Source: Bacteroidota bacterium
GTDB taxonomy: Bacteria > Bacteroidota > Bacteroidia > Chitinophagales > Chitinophagaceae
Direction of reading: 5' to 3'
Assembly (NCBI GenBank): GCA_028876035.1
Contig: JAGWTK010000196.1
Location: 1-7,247, forward strand
DNA: 7,247 bases
Positions within the stretch are counted from its first letter, which is position 1; each line of letters begins with the position of its first letter. This document shows positions 1 through 5,516 of the stretch, in pieces. The notes beneath the pieces were generated by a model. That model was not told the DNA's origin, did no database searches, and saw only the letters and a list, made by a program, of their open reading frames with translations. Position numbers and translations under genes: made by a program.

Positions 1-255
1 ATGACCATCCTGGAAAGCGTTAAGAAGACAAATCGCCTGGTAATTGTGGAAGAACAATGGCCATTCGCGTCTATCTCAGCAGAAATCAGCTATCGGATCC
101 AGAAAGAAGGTTTTGATTACCTGGATGCTCCCATCCGCCGTATCACGGCCGCTGATGCTCCCCTGCACTACGCACCCAACCTGGTGGCACTCGCACTGCC
201 AGATGTTGCCCGCACGGTAAAGCTTGCCAAAGAAGTAATGTACCTGCAGAAGTAA
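1..255 (+). CDS. pdhB: Pyruvate dehydrogenase E1 component, beta subunit (C-terminal part only)
   Basis: This is the C-terminal end, 84 residues visible, of the E1 beta subunit of the pyruvate dehydrogenase complex. With E1 alpha it carries out thiamine-diphosphate-dependent decarboxylation of pyruvate in the cytoplasm. The visible part is the transketolase C-terminal domain. It includes the VIVEEQWPFASISAEI stretch (residues 14-29), the APIRRITAADAP stretch (43-54) and the PDVARTVKLAKEVMY tail, all typical of bacterial PdhB. A full subunit is about 325 residues, so roughly three quarters lies upstream of the window. The ATG at base 1 is an internal methionine, not the start. The gene ends at TAA (253-255) and is followed at once by a strong terminator, so it is the last gene of its transcript. 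The branched-chain 2-oxoacid dehydrogenase beta subunit is a close paralogue, but the sequence reads more like PdhB. Confidence 0.9.
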   Translation: MTILESVKKTNRLVIVEEQWPFASISAEISYRIQKEGFDYLDAPIRRITAADAPLHYAPNLVALALPDVARTVKLAKEVMYLQK

Positions 256-278
256 AACTGGTACACCCTATAATAGTC

Positions 279-319
279 AAGGCCCCAATAAATGGGGCCT
301 TTTGGTTTTGTTTTGTTTT
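279..319 (+). terminator. Intrinsic terminator after pdhB
   Basis: A perfect 9-bp stem (AAGGCCCCA at 279-287 pairing with TGGGGCCTT at 293-301) encloses a 5-nt loop. A T-rich tract interrupted by single or double G residues follows to about 319. It lies 24 bp past the pdhB stop codon. The stem is very stable and the U-rich tail is on the + strand, so it should end the pdhB transcript. Confidence 0.88.
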
Positions 320-330
320 TGGGGTGATAT

Positions 331-362
331 AAAAAAACTAGCTGCCGGAACCGGTTACGGCA
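331..362 (-). terminator. Intrinsic terminator of the small membrane-protein gene
   Basis: On the - strand, TGCCG (362-358) pairs with CGGCA (347-343). The inner sequence is also self-complementary (AACC/GGTT) with one mismatched pair between. A run of seven T follows five bases after the stem (337-331). It starts 21 bp past the stop codon of the 383-535 gene. It is separate from the pdhB terminator, so this convergent region carries one terminator per strand. Confidence 0.65.
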
Positions 363-382
363 AACGTTATTCAAATAATAAA

Positions 383-535
383 TTAGTGAGAAAGCAACTT
401 AGCGATGGCATTCGAGGTGATCAGGAAACAATAGCCTGATGCCATTAAGATGGCTGCCAGCAATACAAGCCGGCCTGCGACTTGCCAAACGGAGAAATCC
501 GCTACAGAGCGCTGAGAATTGATTTTTGCATTCAT
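383..535 (-). CDS. Small single-pass membrane protein of unknown function (50 aa)
   Basis: This short gene encodes 50 residues from ATG (535-533) to TAA (385-383). The N-terminus, MNAKINSQRSVADFSVWQVAG, is polar with basic residues. Residues 23-40 form one hydrophobic segment rich in L, A, I, V and F, and the C-terminus is short (SNAIAKLLSH). This predicts a single membrane helix; I do not recognise a family. Three things support a real gene: an exact TAnnTTTG promoter element 28 bp upstream with a TTG at suitable spacing, a terminator-like hairpin with T7 just after the stop, and an otherwise gene-free 440-bp gap between pdhB and the emfourin-like gene. No clear ribosome binding site is seen, which is common in Bacteroidota. 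The gene is transcribed towards pdhB and ends convergent with it. Its function cannot be given from sequence. Confidence 0.6.
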   Translation of the reverse strand: MNAKINSQRSVADFSVWQVAGRLVLLAAILMASGYCFLITSNAIAKLLSH

Positions 536-563
536 AGGTATCGTTTTAGTTTATCGGATACAT

Positions 564-595
564 CAAAAATAATAGCCAAAATTGAACATGTCAAG
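564..595 (-). promoter_or_regulatory. Bacteroidota-type promoter for the small membrane-protein gene
   Basis: On the - strand the -7 element TATTTTTG (571-564) matches TAnnTTTG exactly. A TTG (594-592) lies 20 nt upstream of it, where the -33 element is expected. Transcription would start near 559, giving a leader of about 23 nt before the ATG at 535. The wider sequence TATTATTTTTGA also occurs just upstream of the response regulator gene (3366-3376 region). Confidence 0.55.
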
Positions 596-697
596 CGGTC
601 AAATGGACTTTTCGACGAAAAAGATAAGCCGGCTGGACATTCAATAGAAACTTGCAAATGATTGATTGTGAATTTTCTGCAAATTTCAATCCGCTAT

Positions 698-961
698 TTA
701 ACGAGGCATATAGTGCATGTCCTTTAGGAGTTGGTTGAACAAGGTGCGGTATTTGGCTGGCAGTTTACTAAGGTCAATGGGCGTTTCTTTTCGATTGACA
801 ATTAAGCTATGAGAGATCGCGTCGCGTGCGGCTGAGCCGGCGGTATTGGACGCAATCAGCTTGAGCAGGTGCTCGCATTCTTCTTTTGTCCATTCTGTCT
901 CGGCTTCGGCTTCTTTGTTCAGGGGCACAATGCCACCGGTTTCGACCAGCTTTATTTTCAT
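698..961 (-). CDS. Emfourin-like protein, probable inhibitor of the adjacent M4 peptidase
   Basis: This gene encodes an 87-residue cytoplasmic protein without signal peptide or membrane segment. The N-terminus MKIKLVETGGIVPL resembles emfourin (M4in), which begins with a short beta strand followed by an S/T-G-G motif. A charged region follows (residues 16-30), then helical stretches around 24-38 and 70-83. Emfourin from Serratia is a tight inhibitor of protealysin and is encoded directly downstream of the protealysin gene. Here the arrangement is the same: the start codon lies 5 bp past the stop codon of the protealysin-like peptidase, so the two are almost certainly co-transcribed and may be translationally coupled. 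At 87 residues it is somewhat shorter than Serratia emfourin (about 110). The assignment rests mainly on context, size and the N-terminal motif; inhibition of the neighbour is inferred. Confidence 0.68.
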   Translation of the reverse strand: MKIKLVETGGIVPLNKEAEAETEWTKEECEHLLKLIASNTAGSAARDAISHSLIVNRKETPIDLSKLPAKYRTLFNQLLKDMHYMPR

Positions 962-966
962 CTTGG

Positions 967-2058
967 TTATACTTTGGCCGATTTCCAGGCGGCGGTTACT
1001 GCTTTTTGTTCAAGGCTATTCTTCCCAAATATTTTTCCTGCCTGTTTGATCGTAAGATCCCGGAAGTCCTTAAAGCTTGCTTCTTGTTGCAGTGTCTTGT
1101 CGGTCATGGCCGCATACCAAACCCTTCCAGCCTTTTCCCAGGCAAACCCACCCATATCGAAGGCAGCCTTATAAAAAGCAAAATTTGTGATGCCCGAATT
1201 GATGTGTACACCTCCATAGTCGCCACTGGAAGTGTCGGGCAGTTTCACATATTTATCAAAGCTGGCAGGCTGTGGGTCTGTGCCCAGCTGGGGATGATTA
1301 ACATAGGCAGTACCGGGCGCCTTCATGCTGCGCAACGCATACTTACTGCCGCGCACTACGTTTTCGCCAATCAACCAGTTCGCCGTTTTTACATCCTGGT
1401 TCAGCATGCGCTGTTTTACCATGATACCGAACACATCAGAAAGCGATTCATTGAGGGCACCGCTTTGATTGTGGTAAGCAAGGTTGGATTCATATTGTGT
1501 TACGCCATGCGTTAGTTCATGGCCAATAATATCCGGGTCGGCTGTAAAATCTCCGAAAATGACCCCATCACCATCACCATACACCATCTCACTGCCATCC
1601 CACATGGCATTATTGTACTTACTGGAATAATGAACGAAATGACGAAGAAGTAAGCCCTTATTATCAACCGAGTTCCTGCCGAACAGCTTGTAATAGAAAT
1701 CCCAGGTGGCGGTGCCGGCGGCAATTACATTCGTCACCTGTTTGTCGGACTTCCCCTTCAGTGTTCCATTATCCCAAACAAGCTTCGCGGCGGATGGATT
1801 GGTACCATGCAGCATATCATATACCTGCATGTTCAGTTTCGCCGTCTTCGACTTTGGTTTCGTTGGTTGCAGCAAAGCCCGCTGCGCATCGGAGAGTCCA
1901 CCCGAAAACTCGCGCTTTGCCCGGAGTTTAACCGTTTCTACTGCATTTTTGATAGCGCGTGCTGCAATTTTCTTATCCGGACTTCCAGCCAGTTTATTAC
2001 TTATATACGGTGGAATGATGCATCGTGCCGGATCGTAGGAATGGCGATGGTTACACAT
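967..2058 (-). CDS. Protealysin-like M4 (thermolysin family) zinc metallopeptidase
   Basis: This is a complete neutral metallopeptidase precursor of 363 residues. The zinc and catalytic site is HELTH (180-184), with Glu181 as general base and His180 and His184 as ligands. Glu204 in GALNESLSDVFG is the third ligand and His285 in GGVHINSGI is the transition-state histidine. The family segments AMWDGSEMVYGDGDG (151-165) and LGTDPQPASFDKY (258-270) are also present. There is no signal peptide. Residues 1-50 match the short propeptide of protealysin-like peptidases: an MCNHRHSYDP start and the CIIPPYI motif (13-19). The mature domain begins roughly at residue 70. Secreted thermolysins instead carry a long FTP/PepSY propeptide, which is absent here. 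The emfourin-like gene follows 5 bp downstream. No good promoter was found; a near match, TAACTTTA (2144-2137, - strand), is the best candidate. All catalytic residues are intact, so activity is expected. Cellular location and substrate are unknown. Confidence 0.93.
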   Translation of the reverse strand: MCNHRHSYDPARCIIPPYISNKLAGSPDKKIAARAIKNAVETVKLRAKREFSGGLSDAQRALLQPTKPKSKTAKLNMQVYDMLHGTNPSAAKLVWDNGTLKGKSDKQVTNVIAAGTATWDFYYKLFGRNSVDNKGLLLRHFVHYSSKYNNAMWDGSEMVYGDGDGVIFGDFTADPDIIGHELTHGVTQYESNLAYHNQSGALNESLSDVFGIMVKQRMLNQDVKTANWLIGENVVRGSKYALRSMKAPGTAYVNHPQLGTDPQPASFDKYVKLPDTSSGDYGGVHINSGITNFAFYKAAFDMGGFAWEKAGRVWYAAMTDKTLQQEASFKDFRDLTIKQAGKIFGKNSLEQKAVTAAWKSAKV

Positions 2059-2218
2059 GGTAAATACTTTATTGGTTGGTGAAATGGCAGTTCAGCTATA
2101 GCGCTGCCTGATACGCCGGCCTGGGAAAGAGGTAATTAAAGTTAATACAGTCCGCTCATTCCACCATAGAACGACCATCAGGCATCTTGCCCCGGCCCAA
2201 CCTCCTCTGCCGGACTTG

Positions 2219-2258
2219 CATTTCCACATTTACTCATTTTCACATTTGCACATTAACT
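2219..2258. repeat. Degenerate 8-nt periodic repeat, five units of CATTTNNN
   Basis: Five consecutive 8-nt units start at 2219, 2227, 2235, 2243 and 2251: CATTTCCA, CATTTACT, CATTTTCA, CATTTGCA and CATTAACT. The CATT core is kept in all five and CATTT in four. On the - strand this reads as repeated AAATG. The array begins one base past the stop codon of the DUF4846 gene (2262-2260). It lies in the gap between that gene and the M4 peptidase gene, and it shows no hairpin or T-tract. It resembles short degenerate intergenic repeats seen in some Bacteroidota genomes; a function is not known to me. Confidence 0.7.
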
Positions 2259-2259
2259 A

Positions 2260-3042
2260 TTATCGCCTCTCCCAACTATGCAAATCATTCCCACTAAATG
2301 TCCACTCCGGGGTTTCAATCTCGGTCGTGTCGAGCCGGTACCACGGACTTATGGCAGCTGCCAGCGGGTTGATCACTACATGCATGTCCTGTGCCGGCAT
2401 ATAACCTTGCAGCAGCAGGTAAATGGTATGACCATTTTTGTCTTTGGCCATATCAGCGATGAGCATAGCATGACCCGGTGCTCCTCCTTTAATCAGAACA
2501 TCGCCCGCTTCTGCTGAGCCAGCAGGTACCAGCGGCAATTGTTTTTCAAGTGATGCCGTGCCGCATCGCGCGAAAACAGTGACCAGGTATTGCTGCAACT
2601 GCTGTGCGCCCGCATTAAGAGTTAGTGTATATTCATGTTTTGCATTGTCGGAAAACCTGATTTGCGATCTTTTTCCTGCACTGAGTAAATACAGGGTTCG
2701 AAGGTGGATGATTACATCTGCACACTGCTCCAGTTCGCCGCCAGCCAGCGGTTGATCAATCACCGCATATTGGGCCGACTGGTTGCGCTTCTTCCATCCG
2801 TTGTACAAATACACCGTTTTATCGGCACGCAGCGGCAGGCGTCGAAGCCAGGCTGTAAAACTGCCGTCTGCCCTAATGGTCCTTTCAAACCCGGGAGGAA
2901 CCGGTATTTCGCCAATCGTCTTCCAGGGTTTACCGGCCATAGTCGTTGCCAATTGCGTAACCGCAGGTTTCGGTATCTGCTTCTCTGTTGCAGGAGTCTG
3001 ACACGCGAGTGAAAGCAAGGGGATTAAAAAGGATTTTCTCAT
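2260..3042 (-). CDS. DUF4846 domain-containing exported protein, probable lipoprotein
   Basis: This encodes 260 residues. The N-terminus MRKSFLIPLLSLAC has two basic residues, a short hydrophobic core and Cys14. It suggests a lipoprotein signal, although the box (S-L-A-C) is not canonical. The rest matches DUF4846 along its length: PVPPGFERT (47-55), SFTAWLRRLPL (61-71), VYLYNGWKKRNQSAQYAVID (77-96), CADVIIHLR (107-115), CGTASL (160-165), GDVLIKGGAPGHAMLIAD (180-197), LLQGYMPAQDMHV (210-222), SPWYRL (232-237) and TPEW (244-247). The domain is common in Bacteroidota and its biochemical role is not established. The order of Cys160, a GD turn and His191 recalls NlpC/P60-type cysteine peptidases, but this is only an inference. 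The gene is in the same orientation as the M4 peptidase but 201 bp upstream of it with a repeat between, so co-transcription is uncertain. Confidence 0.85.
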   Translation of the reverse strand: MRKSFLIPLLSLACQTPATEKQIPKPAVTQLATTMAGKPWKTIGEIPVPPGFERTIRADGSFTAWLRRLPLRADKTVYLYNGWKKRNQSAQYAVIDQPLAGGELEQCADVIIHLRTLYLLSAGKRSQIRFSDNAKHEYTLTLNAGAQQLQQYLVTVFARCGTASLEKQLPLVPAGSAEAGDVLIKGGAPGHAMLIADMAKDKNGHTIYLLLQGYMPAQDMHVVINPLAAAISPWYRLDTTEIETPEWTFSGNDLHSWERR

Positions 3043-3151
3043 TGGTAAGTTTGATTAATACAGGATTGAAGCTTCATGCTACAGGCCCCAGGCGGAGCGA
3101 ACAGGCCGGATGTTACGCTTAGTTCCTGCGGTTAGCCTTGGGCAATAAATT

Positions 3152-3305
3152 CGGTAACCCTGCACAATGAACCATGAACAGTGAACCATGAACGGTGAAC
3201 AAAGAACTATGAACCTCGAACCATGAACACTTCGCAACGGAGCACGAGCCACCAACTTCAGACTGCCGACCTAGAACTGAGGACTGAGGACTAAGGACTA
3301 AAAAC
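3152..3305. repeat. Degenerate 7-nt periodic repeat, 22 units in phase, consensus NNNNNAC
   Basis: From 3152 the sequence can be cut into 22 consecutive 7-mers with no phase slip. Nineteen of them end in AC, and 21 have C at the last position. Two sub-families are visible. Units at 3166-3228 are of the type NNTGAAC (catgaac three times, with agtgaac, ggtgaac, tatgaac and others). Units at 3271-3305 are of the type TGAGGAC or TAAGGAC (tgaggac twice, then taaggac and taaaaac). The three units at 3229-3249 are the most diverged but keep the frame. The stretch contains stop codons in several frames, so it is not a coding repeat. It compares in unit length with the heptanucleotide STRR repeats of cyanobacteria, without sequence relation that I can see. 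Confidence 0.85.
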
Positions 3306-3367
3306 TAGTTTCTATCCATAACCGGAACTGTTAAACCTTTCCCAACCCTTTCTCACCGGTATTTTAT

Positions 3368-3375
3368 TATTTTTG
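3368..3375 (+). promoter_or_regulatory. Candidate -7 element of the response regulator gene
   Basis: TATTTTTG matches TAnnTTTG exactly and sits within TATTATTTTTGA, the same 12-mer found at the small membrane-protein promoter. No good -33 element is seen 19-21 bp upstream. Transcription would begin near 3380, only about 3 nt before the first ATG (3383) and about 15 nt before the second in-frame ATG (3395). This bears on which start is used. Confidence 0.45.
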
Positions 3376-3382
3376 ACCTTCA

Positions 3383-4558
3383 ATGAGCAAAAGCATGTCA
3401 ACCATCCTGATCATCGACGATGAAAAAGCGATTCGAAAGACCCTGGGAGAAATTTTATCCTATGAAGGCTACAAAATGGAGGAAGCCGGCGACGGGGAAG
3501 AGGCCCTGAAAAAATTCCGGGAGAAGACCTATGATGTGGTACTCTGCGATATTAAAATGCCGAAAATGGATGGCATTGAATTCCTGGAAAAAGCGCGGGA
3601 AATAAACAACGATGTACCCATTATCATGATATCGGGCCATGGTACCATCGAAACAGCTGTGGAAGCAGTCAAGAAAGGCGCTTACGATTATATTTCGAAG
3701 CCACCGGATCTGAACCGGCTGTTGATCACCATCCGCAATGCGATGGACAAGACCAGCCTTGTTACGGAAACAAAAGTGCTCAAGCGTAAAGTAGCCAGGG
3801 TACAGGAGATGATTGGTGCTTCGGCCCCGATTACAAAAATCAAGGAAACCATCGAAAAGGTGGCCCCCACCGAAGCGCGGGTGCTGATAACGGGCGAAAA
3901 CGGGGTGGGGAAAGAACTGGTGGCAAGGTGGATACACGAAAAAAGTAACCGGGCAACGGGTCCGCTGGTAGAAGTCAACTGTGCAGCCATACCGGGTGAA
4001 TTGATCGAAAGTGAACTGTTCGGTCATGAAAAAGGTTCCTTCACTTCGGCCATTAAACAGCGCATCGGCAAATTTGAACAGGCGCATGGCGGCACTTTGT
4101 TCCTCGATGAAATCGGTGATATGAGCCTGGGTGCGCAGGCCAAAGTATTACGCGCCCTGCAGGAAGCGAAAATTACCAGGGTAGGGGCAGATAAAGACAT
4201 TACGGTAGATGTACGGGTAGTGGCAGCTACCAATAAAGACCTGTTGAAGGAAGTGGAGGAAAAAAACTTCCGGCTTGACCTCTATCACCGGCTGAGCGTA
4301 ATTCTCATTCATGTTCCTTCGCTCAACGATCGGAGGGATGATGTTCCGTTGCTTGCAGAAAAATTCCTGGAAGACATCTGCGGCGAATATGGCATCGCCA
4401 AAAAAGGTATTGAACCTGCGGCACTCGATGAATTAAAAGCGTATAACTGGAGTGGCAATATCAGGGAATTGCGCAATGTGGTAGAACGCCTGGTTATTCT
4501 TGGCGGCAAAACTATTACGCGGGAAGATATTATTACAAACGTTATTCCGCGAAAATAG
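3383..4558 (+). CDS. NtrC-type response regulator (receiver plus AAA+), lacking a DNA-binding domain
   Basis: This encodes 391 residues. Residues 6-122 are a receiver domain with the acidic pair Asp12-Asp13, phosphoacceptor Asp56 (CDIKMP), Ser84 and Lys106 (SKPPD). Residues 143-370 are a sigma-54-activator AAA+ domain. It has Walker A GENGVGKE (171-178), Walker B TLFLDEIGD (238-246), the RLDLYHRL arginine region (297-304) and sensor II GNIRELRN (358-365). The sigma-54 contact loop GAFTGA reads GSFTSA (218-223). NtrC-family proteins usually continue to 440-470 residues with a Fis-type helix-turn-helix; this one stops at residue 391, about 20 residues past the AAA+ lid, with no such domain. FlgR of Helicobacter pylori is a known activator without one. 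No sensor kinase gene is adjacent. The first ATG (3383) is reported; the ATG at 3395 (MSTILIIDDEK) fits the promoter position as well or better. The 3' end overlaps the convergent MerR gene by 17 bp. Confidence 0.92.
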   Translation: MSKSMSTILIIDDEKAIRKTLGEILSYEGYKMEEAGDGEEALKKFREKTYDVVLCDIKMPKMDGIEFLEKAREINNDVPIIMISGHGTIETAVEAVKKGAYDYISKPPDLNRLLITIRNAMDKTSLVTETKVLKRKVARVQEMIGASAPITKIKETIEKVAPTEARVLITGENGVGKELVARWIHEKSNRATGPLVEVNCAAIPGELIESELFGHEKGSFTSAIKQRIGKFEQAHGGTLFLDEIGDMSLGAQAKVLRALQEAKITRVGADKDITVDVRVVAATNKDLLKEVEEKNFRLDLYHRLSVILIHVPSLNDRRDDVPLLAEKFLEDICGEYGIAKKGIEPAALDELKAYNWSGNIRELRNVVERLVILGGKTITREDIITNVIPRK

Positions 4559-5432
4559 ACCGGGCATTCTCAGCGAGCTGCAATACTTCGTCAAAACTGC
4601 GCAACAACTGAACCTGCGAAGGCAATTTTCCGTTTGATTTGAAGGAAGGTCCGGAAGCAAAAATATGCAGCTGGGGATAGGTATTGGCAAGCTTTTGCAA
4701 ATACTCGATGGCGGAGAAACGGGTGAAATTGGTAATCAGGTGCACGTACAAATGGGTAGGCTGTAATTGCCTGCAGCAGAGTGCAAGGGTTTCTTCTGAT
4801 ACATTTTTCCCAAGCAGGCTGGTTTGTACCCCTCTTTTTTTCAGGAGGTACTGAACAATCAGGATGGGAATTTCGTGCATTTCGTTTTCAGGAGTAAACA
4901 GCAGGACTTTTTTACTACGCCCGGTAACCGGAGGTAGTTGCTGCGTGCAGGCAACAATCAATTGTAAAATGATATTGCTGCAAATATGTTCCTGTGCGGG
5001 TAGTACGTGACCGGTAATCCAAAGCAACCCGATTTTATCCAAAAACGGATGGATCAGTTTCTCAATACAACGTTCCATTCCCATGGCGTCTGCCGAAGTA
5101 TGCAGCACCCGGTCGATGGTCTCATGGTCGTAGTCCAGGATCGCTTCTATTAACTGGTTAACAATTACCTCATATTCATCATTTCCGAACCGCCTGGAAG
5201 CAAGACGGGTGATTTCCTGTTCCGATAAAGCAGCAATGCGGGATATCCGGTAGCCATTGTGGTAGAGATAGGCAATGCGCAGGATATATTTCAGGTCATC
5301 GTTGTCATAATAGCGGTGAAGGCTTTCTTTCCGCTTGCACATCCGCAAACCATGACGCTGCTCCCACATGCGAAGCGTGTGCGCCCTGATTCCACTTAAA
5401 TTCTCAACGTCGCGGATACTGAATTGCTGCAT
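4542..5432 (-). CDS. MerR-family regulator with B12-binding-type sensor (CarH/LitR-like)
   Basis: This encodes 296 residues. Residues 3-70 are a MerR winged helix, with FSIRDVENLSGI and HTLRMWEQRHGL followed by RYYDNDDL. Residues about 85-165 fit the helical cap domain of B12-dependent MerR regulators: Trp138 and Glu148-His149, spaced W-x9-EH, match the cap residues that cover adenosylcobalamin in CarH. Residues 173-294 fit a Rossmann-like B12-binding domain. His186 in ENEMHEIP stands where the lower-ligand histidine of the E/D-x-H-x-x-G motif is expected, but the glycine is Pro189, and the later GG turn reads SG (260-261). In CarH, darkness and adenosylcobalamin favour the DNA-binding tetramer, and light breaks it. 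Cobalamin binding here is plausible but not shown. The gene is divergent from lepB, so the palindrome between them is a candidate operator. No carotenoid gene is visible in the window. Confidence 0.85.
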   Translation of the reverse strand: MQQFSIRDVENLSGIRAHTLRMWEQRHGLRMCKRKESLHRYYDNDDLKYILRIAYLYHNGYRISRIAALSEQEITRLASRRFGNDEYEVIVNQLIEAILDYDHETIDRVLHTSADAMGMERCIEKLIHPFLDKIGLLWITGHVLPAQEHICSNIILQLIVACTQQLPPVTGRSKKVLLFTPENEMHEIPILIVQYLLKKRGVQTSLLGKNVSEETLALCCRQLQPTHLYVHLITNFTRFSAIEYLQKLANTYPQLHIFASGPSFKSNGKLPSQVQLLRSFDEVLQLAENARSIFAE

Positions 5433-5458
5433 GCAAAAAAAATGTTAACGCAATTTTT

Positions 5459-5466
5459 CAAAATTA
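5459..5466 (-). promoter_or_regulatory. Candidate -7 element of the MerR-family gene
   Basis: On the - strand TAATTTTG (5466-5459) matches TAnnTTTG exactly. Transcription would begin near 5454, leaving a leader of about 22 nt before the ATG at 5432. No convincing -33 TTTG/TTG is found about 20 bp upstream. Confidence 0.45.
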
Positions 5467-5516
5467 ATACGAACCCGCTGTAATGATCCCGCTTAATTCT
5501 CTACTCATCACAGGTG

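Larger units (their letters stand above)
3043..3382. other. Divergent intergenic region (340 bp) between DUF4846 and the response regulator
   Basis: No coding region is supported here. The first 109 bp (3043-3151) should hold the DUF4846 promoter, but no convincing TAnnTTTG element on the - strand was found. The stretch 3152-3305 is a phased 7-nt repeat, described separately. The last part, 3306-3382, is AT-rich and C/T-rich and ends in the candidate promoter of the response regulator gene. Confidence 0.7.

Noticed and set aside
185..199. TGGCAC-N5-CTGC resembling a sigma-54 -24/-12 promoter, tempting because an NtrC-type protein is encoded in the window.
   Set aside because: It lies inside the pdhB coding sequence, has a mismatch in the -12 element, and no + strand gene follows before the terminator at 279.
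608..623. Palindrome TTTTCG-A-CGAAAA just upstream of the small-gene promoter.
   Set aside because: Arms of six bases with this spacing are expected about once by chance in 7 kb, and the centre is too tight for a hairpin.
664..691. AT-rich inverted repeat (GATTG...CAATC) just past the emfourin-like stop codon, considered as a terminator.
   Set aside because: The stem needs a bulge and a mismatch on the relevant strand, and no T-tract follows it on the - strand.
886..1515. Long open frame (209 residues) on the + strand opposite the M4 peptidase.
   Set aside because: It is a shadow of the M4 gene, whose catalytic motifs are intact on the - strand; the + strand product has no recognisable domain.
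2105..2184. 8-bp inverted repeat TGCCTGAT / ATCAGGCA upstream of the M4 gene.
   Set aside because: The arms are 64 nt apart and of a length expected by chance; there is no mobile element between them.
2192..2213. CCGGC/GCCGG hairpin downstream of the DUF4846 gene, considered as a terminator.
   Set aside because: The stem is only 5 bp with a 12-nt loop and no T-tract follows on the - strand.
3046..3053. TAAGTTTG on the + strand, a match to the TAnnTTTG element.
   Set aside because: No + strand gene begins within 300 bp, and it sits directly upstream of the DUF4846 start in the wrong orientation.
3152..3305. The 7-nt array considered as a CRISPR array or a coding repeat.
   Set aside because: There are no long identical repeats or spacers, and stop codons interrupt the frames.
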